A stretch of DNA of 21,321 bases from a virus, in IMG/VR virus record IMGVR_UViG_3300009449_000042, positions 1-21,321 of that record; one strand, written 5' to 3'. Numbering within the stretch: the stretch's first letter is position 1; every line of letters begins with the position of its first letter. The notes below the pieces were generated by a model. The model had not been told where the DNA came from, ran no database searches, and saw nothing but the letters and a program-made list of their open reading frames with translations. The position numbers and the translations under genes are program-made. Positions 1 through 6,107 of this stretch are shown piece after piece.

Positions 1-1
1 C

Positions 2-1471
2 GAAGGCCGCGAAGAGTTCGTCGAGTGGTCTGTATCTGACCCGGAATACTCGGGTCAAGAAGAGACCATCCGTATGCGGTGGGACTCTTTCAAAGGTGGT
101 GGCATCACAGCGGCGACTCTGTTCAAGGTGGTTTCTGAGGCGGGTGGCTCTGAGCTTCTCCGCGACGAGCCAGAGCAGGCGTTCGGAAATGCAGAGTTTT
201 CCGAGCAAGATCGGGCGATCCTGTCGGTGCCTCCACGCTTCACAGCGCCGGTAGGGGGGCCGGACACTGACGGGCTATTTGACCGCGAGAAGAGTGGTCG
301 TCCGAAGCGTACACTTGAGAACTGCATGAAGGCGATTGAAGCGATGGGACTTGAGCCCGCGCTGAACGCGCTGTCACAGGAGGTTAGCCTCGGCGGGGAT
401 CTCTCTAAGGTGCGAAAATACTTCCCGGAGATCAACAAGTCCATTACGGACCTCACACTCCATGGGCTTCGGCGTGCGATCATCTCTGACTACATGTTCG
501 AGCCTAGTCTCCAGCAGGTCTCAGAGGCTATATCATGTCTCGCGGTTCCGCATTCGTTCCACCCTATCAAGTCTTACTTGTCCGATCTGGTATGGGACGG
601 CGAGGACCGGATTACAGAGTTCTTCTACCGCTATGCGGGCGGAGAGAAGGGTGCGTACAACGCAGGCGTTGCGGAGATGTTCTTCCGTGCCAGCGTGGCT
701 CGCGTCAAGGAACCGGGAATCAAGTTCGACTCGATGATCATTCTGGAAGGCGCGCAGGGGTGCGGCAAGTCCACTTTGATCAAGGTACTAGGAGGTGATT
801 GGACACTGGAGGGCCTACCCTCGACGAACAGCATGGACAACAAGGACGTCATCCAAGCCATCCAGGGACACTGGCTGGTGGAGGTCGAGGAACTTGCAGT
901 CATGTCGAAGTCGGACGTGGAATCCATCAAGGCATTCGTTTCACGCACCACTGACAAGGCACGCTTCGCCTACGCTCGTGAGTCGCGAGAGTACCGGCGG
1001 CAGTGTATCTTTATTGGTACTACCAACGACGCTGAGTACCTTCTCGACAGCACGGGGAACCGACGATTCATCCCGGTAGAGGTTAGCTCTGTGGCACTGG
1101 CGGAACTCCGAAGGGATCGTGATCAGATATGGGCGCAAGCCGTCCAGCTTTGGCTTGCAGACCCCACGGTGGAATCGCTGTTCCTGAAGGAAAGTCTTTG
1201 GGCCGAAGCCGGGGAGCAGCAGGAACTCCGCCGTATTGCTGATCCGATTGAGTTCAAGTTGATCGGACATCTCCGACAAATTGAGCCGGAAGTAGACTTC
1301 ATCGGACAGGAGGAACTCGTCTTCGTTGCGTTCGGCAAGGTCGATGGGAGCAGCATACAGACGAAGGACATGCGACGTCTTGGACGTGCTATGCAGACGA
1401 TTGAGGGCTGGACGGCGGCACGCCGCCGCACGGACGGCCGCGTAAGCAAGGGCTTCAGGAGGGTCACGTGA
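2..1471 (+). CDS. VapE-like primase/helicase ATPase (5' end cut by window)
   Basis: Replication ATPase of the virulence-associated E (VapE) type, a P-loop helicase-like domain usually fused behind a primase-polymerase module. The frame is open from base 2. An in-frame ATG lies at 74, but the codons before it read like the end of a primase C-terminal (PriCT) segment (WSVSDPEYSG...MRWDSFKGGG...TLFKV), so I treat 74 as internal and the gene as truncated at its 5' end. Counting from base 2, Walker A GAQGCGKST is at residues 250-258, an acidic Walker B-like strand (LVEVEEL) at about 292-298, a sensor-like GTTND at 339-343 and GNRRF, a probable arginine finger, near 352-356. About 489 residues are visible. 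It heads the plus-strand replication cluster, and its stop overlaps the next start. The N-terminal catalytic primase domain, if present, lies outside the window. The family is secure; primase activity is inferred. Confidence 0.88.
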   Translation, partial: EGREEFVEWSVSDPEYSGQEETIRMRWDSFKGGGITAATLFKVVSEAGGSELLRDEPEQAFGNAEFSEQDRAILSVPPRFTAPVGGPDTDGLFDREKSGRPKRTLENCMKAIEAMGLEPALNALSQEVSLGGDLSKVRKYFPEINKSITDLTLHGLRRAIISDYMFEPSLQQVSEAISCLAVPHSFHPIKSYLSDLVWDGEDRITEFFYRYAGGEKGAYNAGVAEMFFRASVARVKEPGIKFDSMIILEGAQGCGKSTLIKVLGGDWTLEGLPSTNSMDNKDVIQAIQGHWLVEVEELAVMSKSDVESIKAFVSRTTDKARFAYARESREYRRQCIFIGTTNDAEYLLDSTGNRRFIPVEVSSVALAELRRDRDQIWAQAVQLWLADPTVESLFLKESLWAEAGEQQELRRIADPIEFKLIGHLRQIEPEVDFIGQEELVFVAFGKVDGSSIQTKDMRRLGRAMQTIEGWTAARRRTDGRVSKGFRRVT

Positions 1472-1890
1472 TTGACAAAACGATAGATGGCTGGATGGAG
1501 CAGATCATGAATCAAATACATGGGTCTGTTCTGCCCGCCCAAGATCTCGTCATGATAGACCAGGGGGGTGACAAGATTGTACTCAAGACCGAAATCCAGG
1601 TGCCCCGCAAGAAGGGGGCATCCTGGAGCCGAATGACATCCCATATCGACCTGGAGCGGGCGTTCAACAGTATGATAGAACATAGGGGGACGGAGGCCAG
1701 ACTCTATGCGCTGTTCTGCATAGGGGTCGAACCTCTGGAGCTGGCTGAAGAAGCACACCTAGTGTGGTCGGGCGCTCCTAGGAGTGAATATGAGATGCAC
1801 AAAGTAGTTCTGCGTATGCGCGCGGAATGGGACAAAAGACTTCAGAAGATAGGGATCTATGCTTCTGATCACTTTGAGGAGACACACTAA
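1468..1890 (+). CDS. hypothetical phage protein, 140 aa
   Basis: Unrecognised soluble protein. The GTG start at 1468 overlaps the TGA of the upstream ATPase (GTGA) and has a perfect AGGAGGG ribosome site at 1457-1463, 4 nt upstream, so I prefer it to the ATG at 1507. The N-terminal half is mixed. The C-terminal half (residues about 75-135) is predicted helical and rich in charged residues (AEEAHLVW, MRAEWDKRLQKIG). No catalytic motif, signal peptide or membrane segment is visible. The tight coupling to the ATPase and to the next gene (TAATG overlap at 1888-1892) suggests co-translation and a role in replication or its control, but that rests on context alone. Confidence 0.75.
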   Translation: MIDKTIDGWMEQIMNQIHGSVLPAQDLVMIDQGGDKIVLKTEIQVPRKKGASWSRMTSHIDLERAFNSMIEHRGTEARLYALFCIGVEPLELAEEAHLVWSGAPRSEYEMHKVVLRMRAEWDKRLQKIGIYASDHFEETH

Positions 1891-2198
1891 TGGAACTTAC
1901 GATCACAATCTCAGACGCGGACATCGAGCGACTTGCCGACGCCATCTCCGCTCGACTACTTGGAGCTACTTCGGTGGAGGTGCAGCCTCCGGTCGAACTG
2001 GAACCTGCGGCTCCGGTTGCCCCTGCGATGTCACTCGGCGACCTCCGGGGTCTCGCAAGGGAACTGGTAAGTAAGAAGGGCGCTTTGGGGCGCGACAAGT
2101 TGGTTGCCATCCTGGGGAAGTCAGGAGCCAAGAATCTGACCACGCTCAACGAGGACAAGTTTGACGAGGTAGCTAAGGCGATTCGGCGTGCGATGTGA
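1890..2198 (+). CDS. hypothetical small phage protein, 102 aa
   Basis: Small protein translationally coupled to its neighbour (TAATG). The N-terminus (LTITISDADIERLADAISARLL) looks like a short strand plus amphipathic helix. Residues about 28-48 form a Pro/Ala/Glu-rich linker. The C-terminal 55 residues form a compact helical unit (DLRGLARELVSKKG...LVAILGKSGAKNLTTL), a pattern I have seen in small phage proteins of unknown role in which a Lys/Gly-rich helix pair is followed by an AKxLxxL turn. There is no membrane segment and no enzyme motif. Two folded ends on a flexible linker would fit an adaptor or nucleic-acid-associated accessory factor; this is inference only. Confidence 0.75.
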   Translation: MELTITISDADIERLADAISARLLGATSVEVQPPVELEPAAPVAPAMSLGDLRGLARELVSKKGALGRDKLVAILGKSGAKNLTTLNEDKFDEVAKAIRRAM

Positions 2199-2260
2199 CC
2201 GCCGATACCCTCAAAGTAATGACACATTCAACGAACCAAACACAAGGAGAGAAAAAAATA

Positions 2261-3979
2261 ATGAGCAAGGGACCACAGGTCACATTCAGCGACGAGCTAC
2301 ACGCACAGAAATATCGAGGAAAGGGTGAAACCTTCATTGAATCCATGAACCGGGTAGCCGGTTCGCTAAAAGACGACGAAGAGCATTTTCGGGCCCTTCA
2401 GGATATGCTACAGAACCAACGGTTCCTTCCAGGCGGTCGCGTGCAGGCTAGCATGGGTGCCATGAAAGTGGTTTCTCCCATCAACTGCTACATGTCCGGG
2501 AATTTCACGGACTCGTTCGTACATGAAGAGGGCCACATCATGCAGCGTGCCACGGAGGCTGCGGCAACCATGAGACTGGGCGGGGGCATCGGGACCAACT
2601 TCTCAACGCTTCGCCCTAACGGCTCCAACATTAAGAAGCTAGACTCTCCTTCGAGTGGCCCAGTTTCCTTCATGCACATCTTCGACTCTGTCGGACGGGC
2701 CATTGCCTCAAGCGGCCATAGACGTGGCGCGCAGATGGGTGTGCTTCGGGTAGACCACCCGGACATCGAAGAGTTCATCCATGCCAAGAACAACTCGACT
2801 ACGTTGACGGGATTCAACATGTCGATCCTGGCAACCGATGAGTTCATGGCAGCGGTACGTTCCGATTCGGATTTCGACCTACGCTTCGATGACAGGGTGT
2901 ACAAAACTGTTCGAGCGACGGTGCTATGGGACATGATTATGCGGTCCACGTATGACTACGCGGAGCCGGGTGTCATCTTCATCGACAAGATCCAGAGAGA
3001 GAACAACTTGGATTACTGTGAGACAATCACAGGTACCAACCCGTGTGGAGAGATCCCGCTGCCACCCTTTGGAGCCTGTCTGCTAGGCTCCTTCAATTTA
3101 GTCAAGTACGTCCGAGGGGGAAAGATCGACCTTGATAAGTTTGCAGCGGACGTCCCGGCGGCGGTTCGCGGCCTGGACAACGTCATCGACCGAGCGTCTG
3201 TCTGGCCTTTGCCAGAGCAGGAACGGGAGATGAAGGACAAGCGTAGGATTGGGATCGGAGTTACCGGCCTAGCTAATGCGCTGGAAGCAACCGGCTTGCC
3301 CTATGGCAGCCCGGAGTTCTGCGAGCAGACCGAGGTTGTAATGGCCTTGCTTCGGGACGAAGCATACCGAGCCTCGATCGACTTGGCCAAAGAGAAGGGA
3401 GCCTTTCCTAAGTTTGAAGCTGAACCGTTCCTGGAAAGTGATTTTGCTGAGCGGCTCGGCGATGACATACGCGACGACATCTACGAGTATGGGATTCGCA
3501 ACAGTCACCTCTTGGCAATTGCGCCAACGGGAACGATCAGCCTAACAGCGGACAATGTGTCCTCTGGCTTGGAGCCGGTGTTTGCACATCGGTTCGACCG
3601 AGTGGTCCAGATGCCGGAGGGGCCGCGCACTGAAGCCGTTGAGGACTATGCGGTTCGAGTGTTCGGGGTCGAAGGTCGCACTGCGGGAGAGCTATCTCCA
3701 CAGGAGCACCTTGACGTTCTGATTGCTTGCTCGCCGTATGTTGACCAAAGCATTAGTAAGACGATCAATGTGCCCACGGACATTCTGTGGGAGGACTTCA
3801 AAGATGTGTACATGCAGGCTTGGGAGCGAGGCGCAAAGGGCGTAACGACCTTCCGAGTGGGCGGTCTCCGCGCCGGTATCTTGAATGAAACCGACAACGA
3901 AGAGACCGTAGAGGAGGAGGAGGAGGAAGTGTCGTCCTGCGGAATCGACACGGTAACCGGCCGACGGGAATGCTCGTAG
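2261..3979 (+). CDS. nrdJ: class II (adenosylcobalamin-dependent) ribonucleotide reductase
   Basis: Reduces ribonucleotides to deoxyribonucleotides in the cytoplasm, supplying dNTPs for phage replication. I chose ATG 2261 because AAGGAGA (2244-2250) lies 10 nt upstream. A GTG at 2195 in the same frame would add 22 non-conserved residues. Counting from 2261, the active-site loop NPCGE is at 270-274 (Asn270, thiyl-radical Cys272, Glu274). The redox pair is Cys76 (PINCYMSG) and Cys283 (ACLLGSFNL). The APTGTISLTADNVSSGLEP block near the C-terminus is typical of NrdA/NrdJ barrels. The NPCGEIPLPPFGACLLGS signature and the absence of an NrdB-like radical subunit nearby point to class II. At 572 aa it is compact for the class. 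The tail has an acidic run (VEEEEEEV) and ends with Cys560 and Cys571, probably the shuttle pair that re-reduces the active site. Class assignment rests on motifs, not structure. Confidence 0.9.
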   Translation: MSKGPQVTFSDELHAQKYRGKGETFIESMNRVAGSLKDDEEHFRALQDMLQNQRFLPGGRVQASMGAMKVVSPINCYMSGNFTDSFVHEEGHIMQRATEAAATMRLGGGIGTNFSTLRPNGSNIKKLDSPSSGPVSFMHIFDSVGRAIASSGHRRGAQMGVLRVDHPDIEEFIHAKNNSTTLTGFNMSILATDEFMAAVRSDSDFDLRFDDRVYKTVRATVLWDMIMRSTYDYAEPGVIFIDKIQRENNLDYCETITGTNPCGEIPLPPFGACLLGSFNLVKYVRGGKIDLDKFAADVPAAVRGLDNVIDRASVWPLPEQEREMKDKRRIGIGVTGLANALEATGLPYGSPEFCEQTEVVMALLRDEAYRASIDLAKEKGAFPKFEAEPFLESDFAERLGDDIRDDIYEYGIRNSHLLAIAPTGTISLTADNVSSGLEPVFAHRFDRVVQMPEGPRTEAVEDYAVRVFGVEGRTAGELSPQEHLDVLIACSPYVDQSISKTINVPTDILWEDFKDVYMQAWERGAKGVTTFRVGGLRAGILNETDNEETVEEEEEEVSSCGIDTVTGRRECS

Positions 3980-4004
3980 GTTTCTAACGTAAAGGAGTAG
4001 CCTA

Positions 4005-5330
4005 GTGCTACACAGCAATATTGGAGCAAGTAGCTCAGGCCGCTGGATGACATGTTCGTCCAGTCCGTCGCTGATAGCTACGCTTGACCCAGCGCTTACG
4101 AACACCTCCTCGATATTCGCGGAGGAAGGTTCGGCGGCTCACTGTCTGGCAGAACTAATTGTTGACCAGATTGCACGGAATGTAGACGAGGGCCGTCCCG
4201 CTAACGAAGGTGTGCTTGAAGCAACCGTCGTCGGAACGGTTCTCCGTAAGTGCGACTCGTCCAACGAATACGTTGCGAACGTGGACCCCTGGACCGGAGT
4301 GGCCTTCACTGGCACGACGAGCCAGTCGGACCACGAGTTCATAGCGGACGAGGAAATGGAAGAGTGCATTCGGTTCTACGCTGAGACTATTCTCGGCTTT
4401 GTGGACTCTTGCATCGGACATCCAGTTGTACAGTCGGAATCAACGATGTTCCCCATACCGGGGGACGAGGAGATCTTCGGCACCACAGACTGCATCGTAG
4501 TTGACCAAGTTGGCGGCACGATCTGGGTGGTGGACTTGAAGTACGGCAAGGGAGTAAAGGTCACGGCCCCGCGTAACTCGCAGGCCATGTTTTACGCCCT
4601 TGGTGCTATCGAGACCGGTGAGTATGGCGACCAAGACATCGTCAACGTCGTTATCATCCAGCCGCGAGTATTCTTCTCGGACGGACGTCGCATCTCGGAC
4701 TGGCGGACAACGGCAGGCGAGCTTCGTGAATGGCGGGATGCAGAGTTCCTGCCAGCCATCGCGGCGACTCGCTCACCTGCGCTCGCCAAGTACGAGGCTG
4801 GTTCTCACTGTAGGTTCTGTCCGGCGACAGCAGTATGTCCCCTGATGCAGCAGCAGGCACTCAAGAAGGCGCAAGAGGCCTTCGCGGAGGATCTGGACTC
4901 GCTGCCCATGGAGCAGGCAGCAAAGGTCGAACTGATCCTTCCGGGGGCAACTGACCCGGAGGCCATCTCGGCCGCGCTCAAGATCGCGGAGGTGCTGGAG
5001 AACTGGATTACTAAGGTTCGCGCTCTAGCCAACCTGAAGGCAACGAAGAGTGGCATGACACTGCCCGGATTCAAGGTCGTCCACAAGCGGACGCGCCGAG
5101 TCTGGGCGGACGAGCAAGCGCTGATGGATGAGCTTGAAGCGCTTGGCGAGCTGGACACCGGGACGAAGCGAAAGCCGCTTACGCCCAAGCAAATGGAAAA
5201 GGCTGGGCTCGATGAGGACTGGGTCAAGGCCCGGACAGTCAAGCCCGAGGGGGACATGACTGTCGCCCACGAGTCTGATCCACGAGAAGCAGTCGAAGAG
5301 GCCACGGTGGTCTTCAGTGAGATTGAATGA
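4005..5330 (+). CDS. DUF2800 PD-(D/E)XK nuclease-like protein with probable Fe-S cluster
   Basis: Phage protein of the DUF2800 family, related to RecB/Cas4-type nucleases and usually found beside the DUF2815 gene. The GTG start at 4005 has AAGGAG at 3992-3997. The N-terminal signature GASSSGRWMTCSSSPSL (residues 7-23) matches the family. The nuclease core shows Asp162 (GTTDCIV) and Asp177-x-Lys179 (VVDLKYGKGV), then RNSQAMFYALG (190-200), which fits the QxxxY helix of Cas4/RecB nucleases. Cys269, Cys272 and Cys278 (HCRFCPATAVC) are three of the four ligands expected for an Fe-S cluster; Cys17 or Cys47 could be the fourth. The likely role is DNA end processing in replication or recombination. 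The C-terminal third is helical and charged. Exonuclease activity is inferred from motifs. Confidence 0.88.
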   Translation: MLHSNIGASSSGRWMTCSSSPSLIATLDPALTNTSSIFAEEGSAAHCLAELIVDQIARNVDEGRPANEGVLEATVVGTVLRKCDSSNEYVANVDPWTGVAFTGTTSQSDHEFIADEEMEECIRFYAETILGFVDSCIGHPVVQSESTMFPIPGDEEIFGTTDCIVVDQVGGTIWVVDLKYGKGVKVTAPRNSQAMFYALGAIETGEYGDQDIVNVVIIQPRVFFSDGRRISDWRTTAGELREWRDAEFLPAIAATRSPALAKYEAGSHCRFCPATAVCPLMQQQALKKAQEAFAEDLDSLPMEQAAKVELILPGATDPEAISAALKIAEVLENWITKVRALANLKATKSGMTLPGFKVVHKRTRRVWADEQALMDELEALGELDTGTKRKPLTPKQMEKAGLDEDWVKARTVKPEGDMTVAHESDPREAVEEATVVFSEIE

Positions 5331-5378
5331 AAAAAAAAAAAACTCCGCCCCGCACTAAGTAAACGGTGCGGAGCGGAG
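5330..5378 (-). terminator. A13 run plus hairpin, reads as an intrinsic terminator on the minus strand
   Basis: Arms 5343-5355 and 5366-5378 pair over 13 positions with a single mismatch around the loop TAAGTAAACG. Thirteen A residues (5330-5342) lie just left of the stem. Read leftward this is a GC-rich hairpin followed by T13, the classic rho-independent layout. Read rightward it has no T-tract. All genes nearby are on the plus strand, so it would stop only antisense transcription. The right half of the hairpin is also part of the repeated element at 5352-5386, so the structure may instead serve the plus-strand RNA. Confidence 0.55.
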
Positions 5379-5386
5379 ATACTAAA
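5352..5386 (+). repeat. Repeated 35-nt intergenic element, copy 1 (upstream of DUF2815 gene)
   Basis: The pattern GCACTAAGT (5352-5360), 12 nt, GCGGAGATACTAAA (5373-5386) recurs at 10722-10756 with the same spacing but an unrelated 12-nt middle. In this copy the GCAC and GCGGAG parts belong to the arms of the hairpin 5343-5378. CTAAGT and GATACT are 17 nt apart, as -35 and -10 boxes would be, though CTAAGT is not a standard -35. It lies about 90 nt upstream of the DUF2815 start. Confidence 0.7.
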
Positions 5387-5419
5387 CTGTAGGCGGGGGG
5401 ATGCTCTCCCCGCCCACAG
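5387..5419 (+). promoter_or_regulatory. Second hairpin in the DUF2815 leader
   Basis: CTGT (5387-5390) pairs with ACAG (5416-5419) and GGCGGGG (5392-5398) with CCCCGCC (5408-5414), with one A/C mismatch between them and a 9-nt loop. No T-tract follows, so this is not a simple terminator. Together with the hairpin at 5343-5378, which ends eight bases earlier, it makes a two-stem leader for the DUF2815 gene. Structured RNA motifs named after DUF2800 and DUF2815 have been described upstream of such genes in other phages; whether this one belongs to them cannot be judged here. The remaining 5420-5464 shows no clear signal. Confidence 0.5.
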
Positions 5420-5478
5420 AACAAGCTGAAGCGGCGCGGACATGATGTCTAGCCCGCATACTTAAAGGAGAACATATA

Positions 5479-6000
5479 ATGTCCAAGGTAGTAACACCCA
5501 TCGGTACTCTTTCTTTCCCTGCCATCTTCGAGCCAGAACTCAACCCCAACAATCCTTCGGCCCCACCGAAGTATTCCACCATGATCGTGTTCAAGCCAGG
5601 AACTGACGTTTCCAGCCTTGAGGCCCTCGTGGATGCGGCCATCACCGAAAAGTTCGGGGAAAAGGTGCCTTCCAACCTACGCAATCCCATTCGGGATGGC
5701 GAAGAGAAGGAGCACCTCGGCGGCGCGTTCGTTGAAGGCGCGAAGTTCCTGACGGCGAAGTCCAAGTTCGTCCCCGGCGTAGTCGGTGCGGACCTCGGCG
5801 CGATCATCGACCCCTCGGAGATCTATCCGGGGGTTGAAGCTCGCATCCAGGTGAGCGCTTTTGCCTATAGTATGAACGGCAACAACGGCGTGGCCTTTAG
5901 CCTCTCGAACGTACAGAAGGTTCGGGATGGGGAGCGACTCGGCAGCAGCAACGCTGCGGAGACCGTGTTCGACGCCATCGACGTCAATGATCTCCTTTAA
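5479..6000 (+). CDS. DUF2815 family ssDNA-binding-type protein
   Basis: DUF2815 proteins have an OB-type fold resembling T7 gp2.5 single-stranded DNA-binding protein and sit in phage replication cassettes. The family marks are the N-terminal strand TPIGTLSFPAIFEP, the PPKYSTMIVFKPG segment (residues about 30-43), and the C-terminal PGVEARIQVSAFAYSMNGN...FSLSNVQKVRDGERLG block. The last residues (VFDAIDVNDLL) are acidic with a hydrophobic end, like the protein-interaction tails of SSBs. AAGGAG at 5465-5470 gives a well-placed ribosome site. It is preceded by a structured leader and followed at once by a strong terminator, so it can be expressed as its own transcript. That suits a protein needed in large amounts. 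The length of 173 aa is normal for the family. Confidence 0.88.
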   Translation: MSKVVTPIGTLSFPAIFEPELNPNNPSAPPKYSTMIVFKPGTDVSSLEALVDAAITEKFGEKVPSNLRNPIRDGEEKEHLGGAFVEGAKFLTAKSKFVPGVVGADLGAIIDPSEIYPGVEARIQVSAFAYSMNGNNGVAFSLSNVQKVRDGERLGSSNAAETVFDAIDVNDLL

Positions 6001-6024
6001 CCCCCCAACAGTCTGATCGTACAC

Positions 6025-6056
6025 GGCGGCCCCTAGCGGGGCCGCCCTTTTTTTTT
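6025..6056 (+). terminator. Rho-independent terminator after the DUF2815 gene
   Basis: GGCGGCCCC (6025-6033) and GGGGCCGCC (6038-6046) form a perfect 9-bp stem with loop TAGC, followed by C and T9 (6048-6056). It is a textbook plus-strand terminator 24 nt after the DUF2815 stop. It separates the DUF2815 transcript from the DNA polymerase gene. Confidence 0.93.
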
Positions 6057-6083
6057 GCTTCACTCTTCAGCCCGCGCGATAAT
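6055..6083 (+). promoter_or_regulatory. Candidate sigma70-like promoter for the DNA polymerase gene
   Basis: TTGCTT (6055-6060) and GATAAT (6078-6083) are separated by exactly 17 nt. Each box has imperfect but fair agreement with TTGACA/TATAAT. The -35 box overlaps the end of the terminator T-tract. A promoter is expected here because the strong terminator just upstream would otherwise silence the polymerase operon. This is a sequence match only. Confidence 0.4.
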
Positions 6084-6107
6084 GCAACGGTGATAAAAGG
6101 AGACAAC

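Noticed and set aside
2195-2260. GTG start that would lengthen the reductase by 22 residues
   Set aside because: The extra residues are not family-like, and ATG 2261 has a clear AAGGAGA site; the GTGA overlap is tempting but weaker.
5343-5419. Known riboswitch or ribozyme
   Set aside because: No core sequences of hammerhead, SAM-II or preQ1 classes were found; kept only as an unnamed structured leader.
4805-5443. Minus-strand open frame of 212 codons opposite the DUF2800 gene
   Set aside because: Ser/Arg-rich low-complexity product typical of an antisense shadow, and it runs through the hairpin region.
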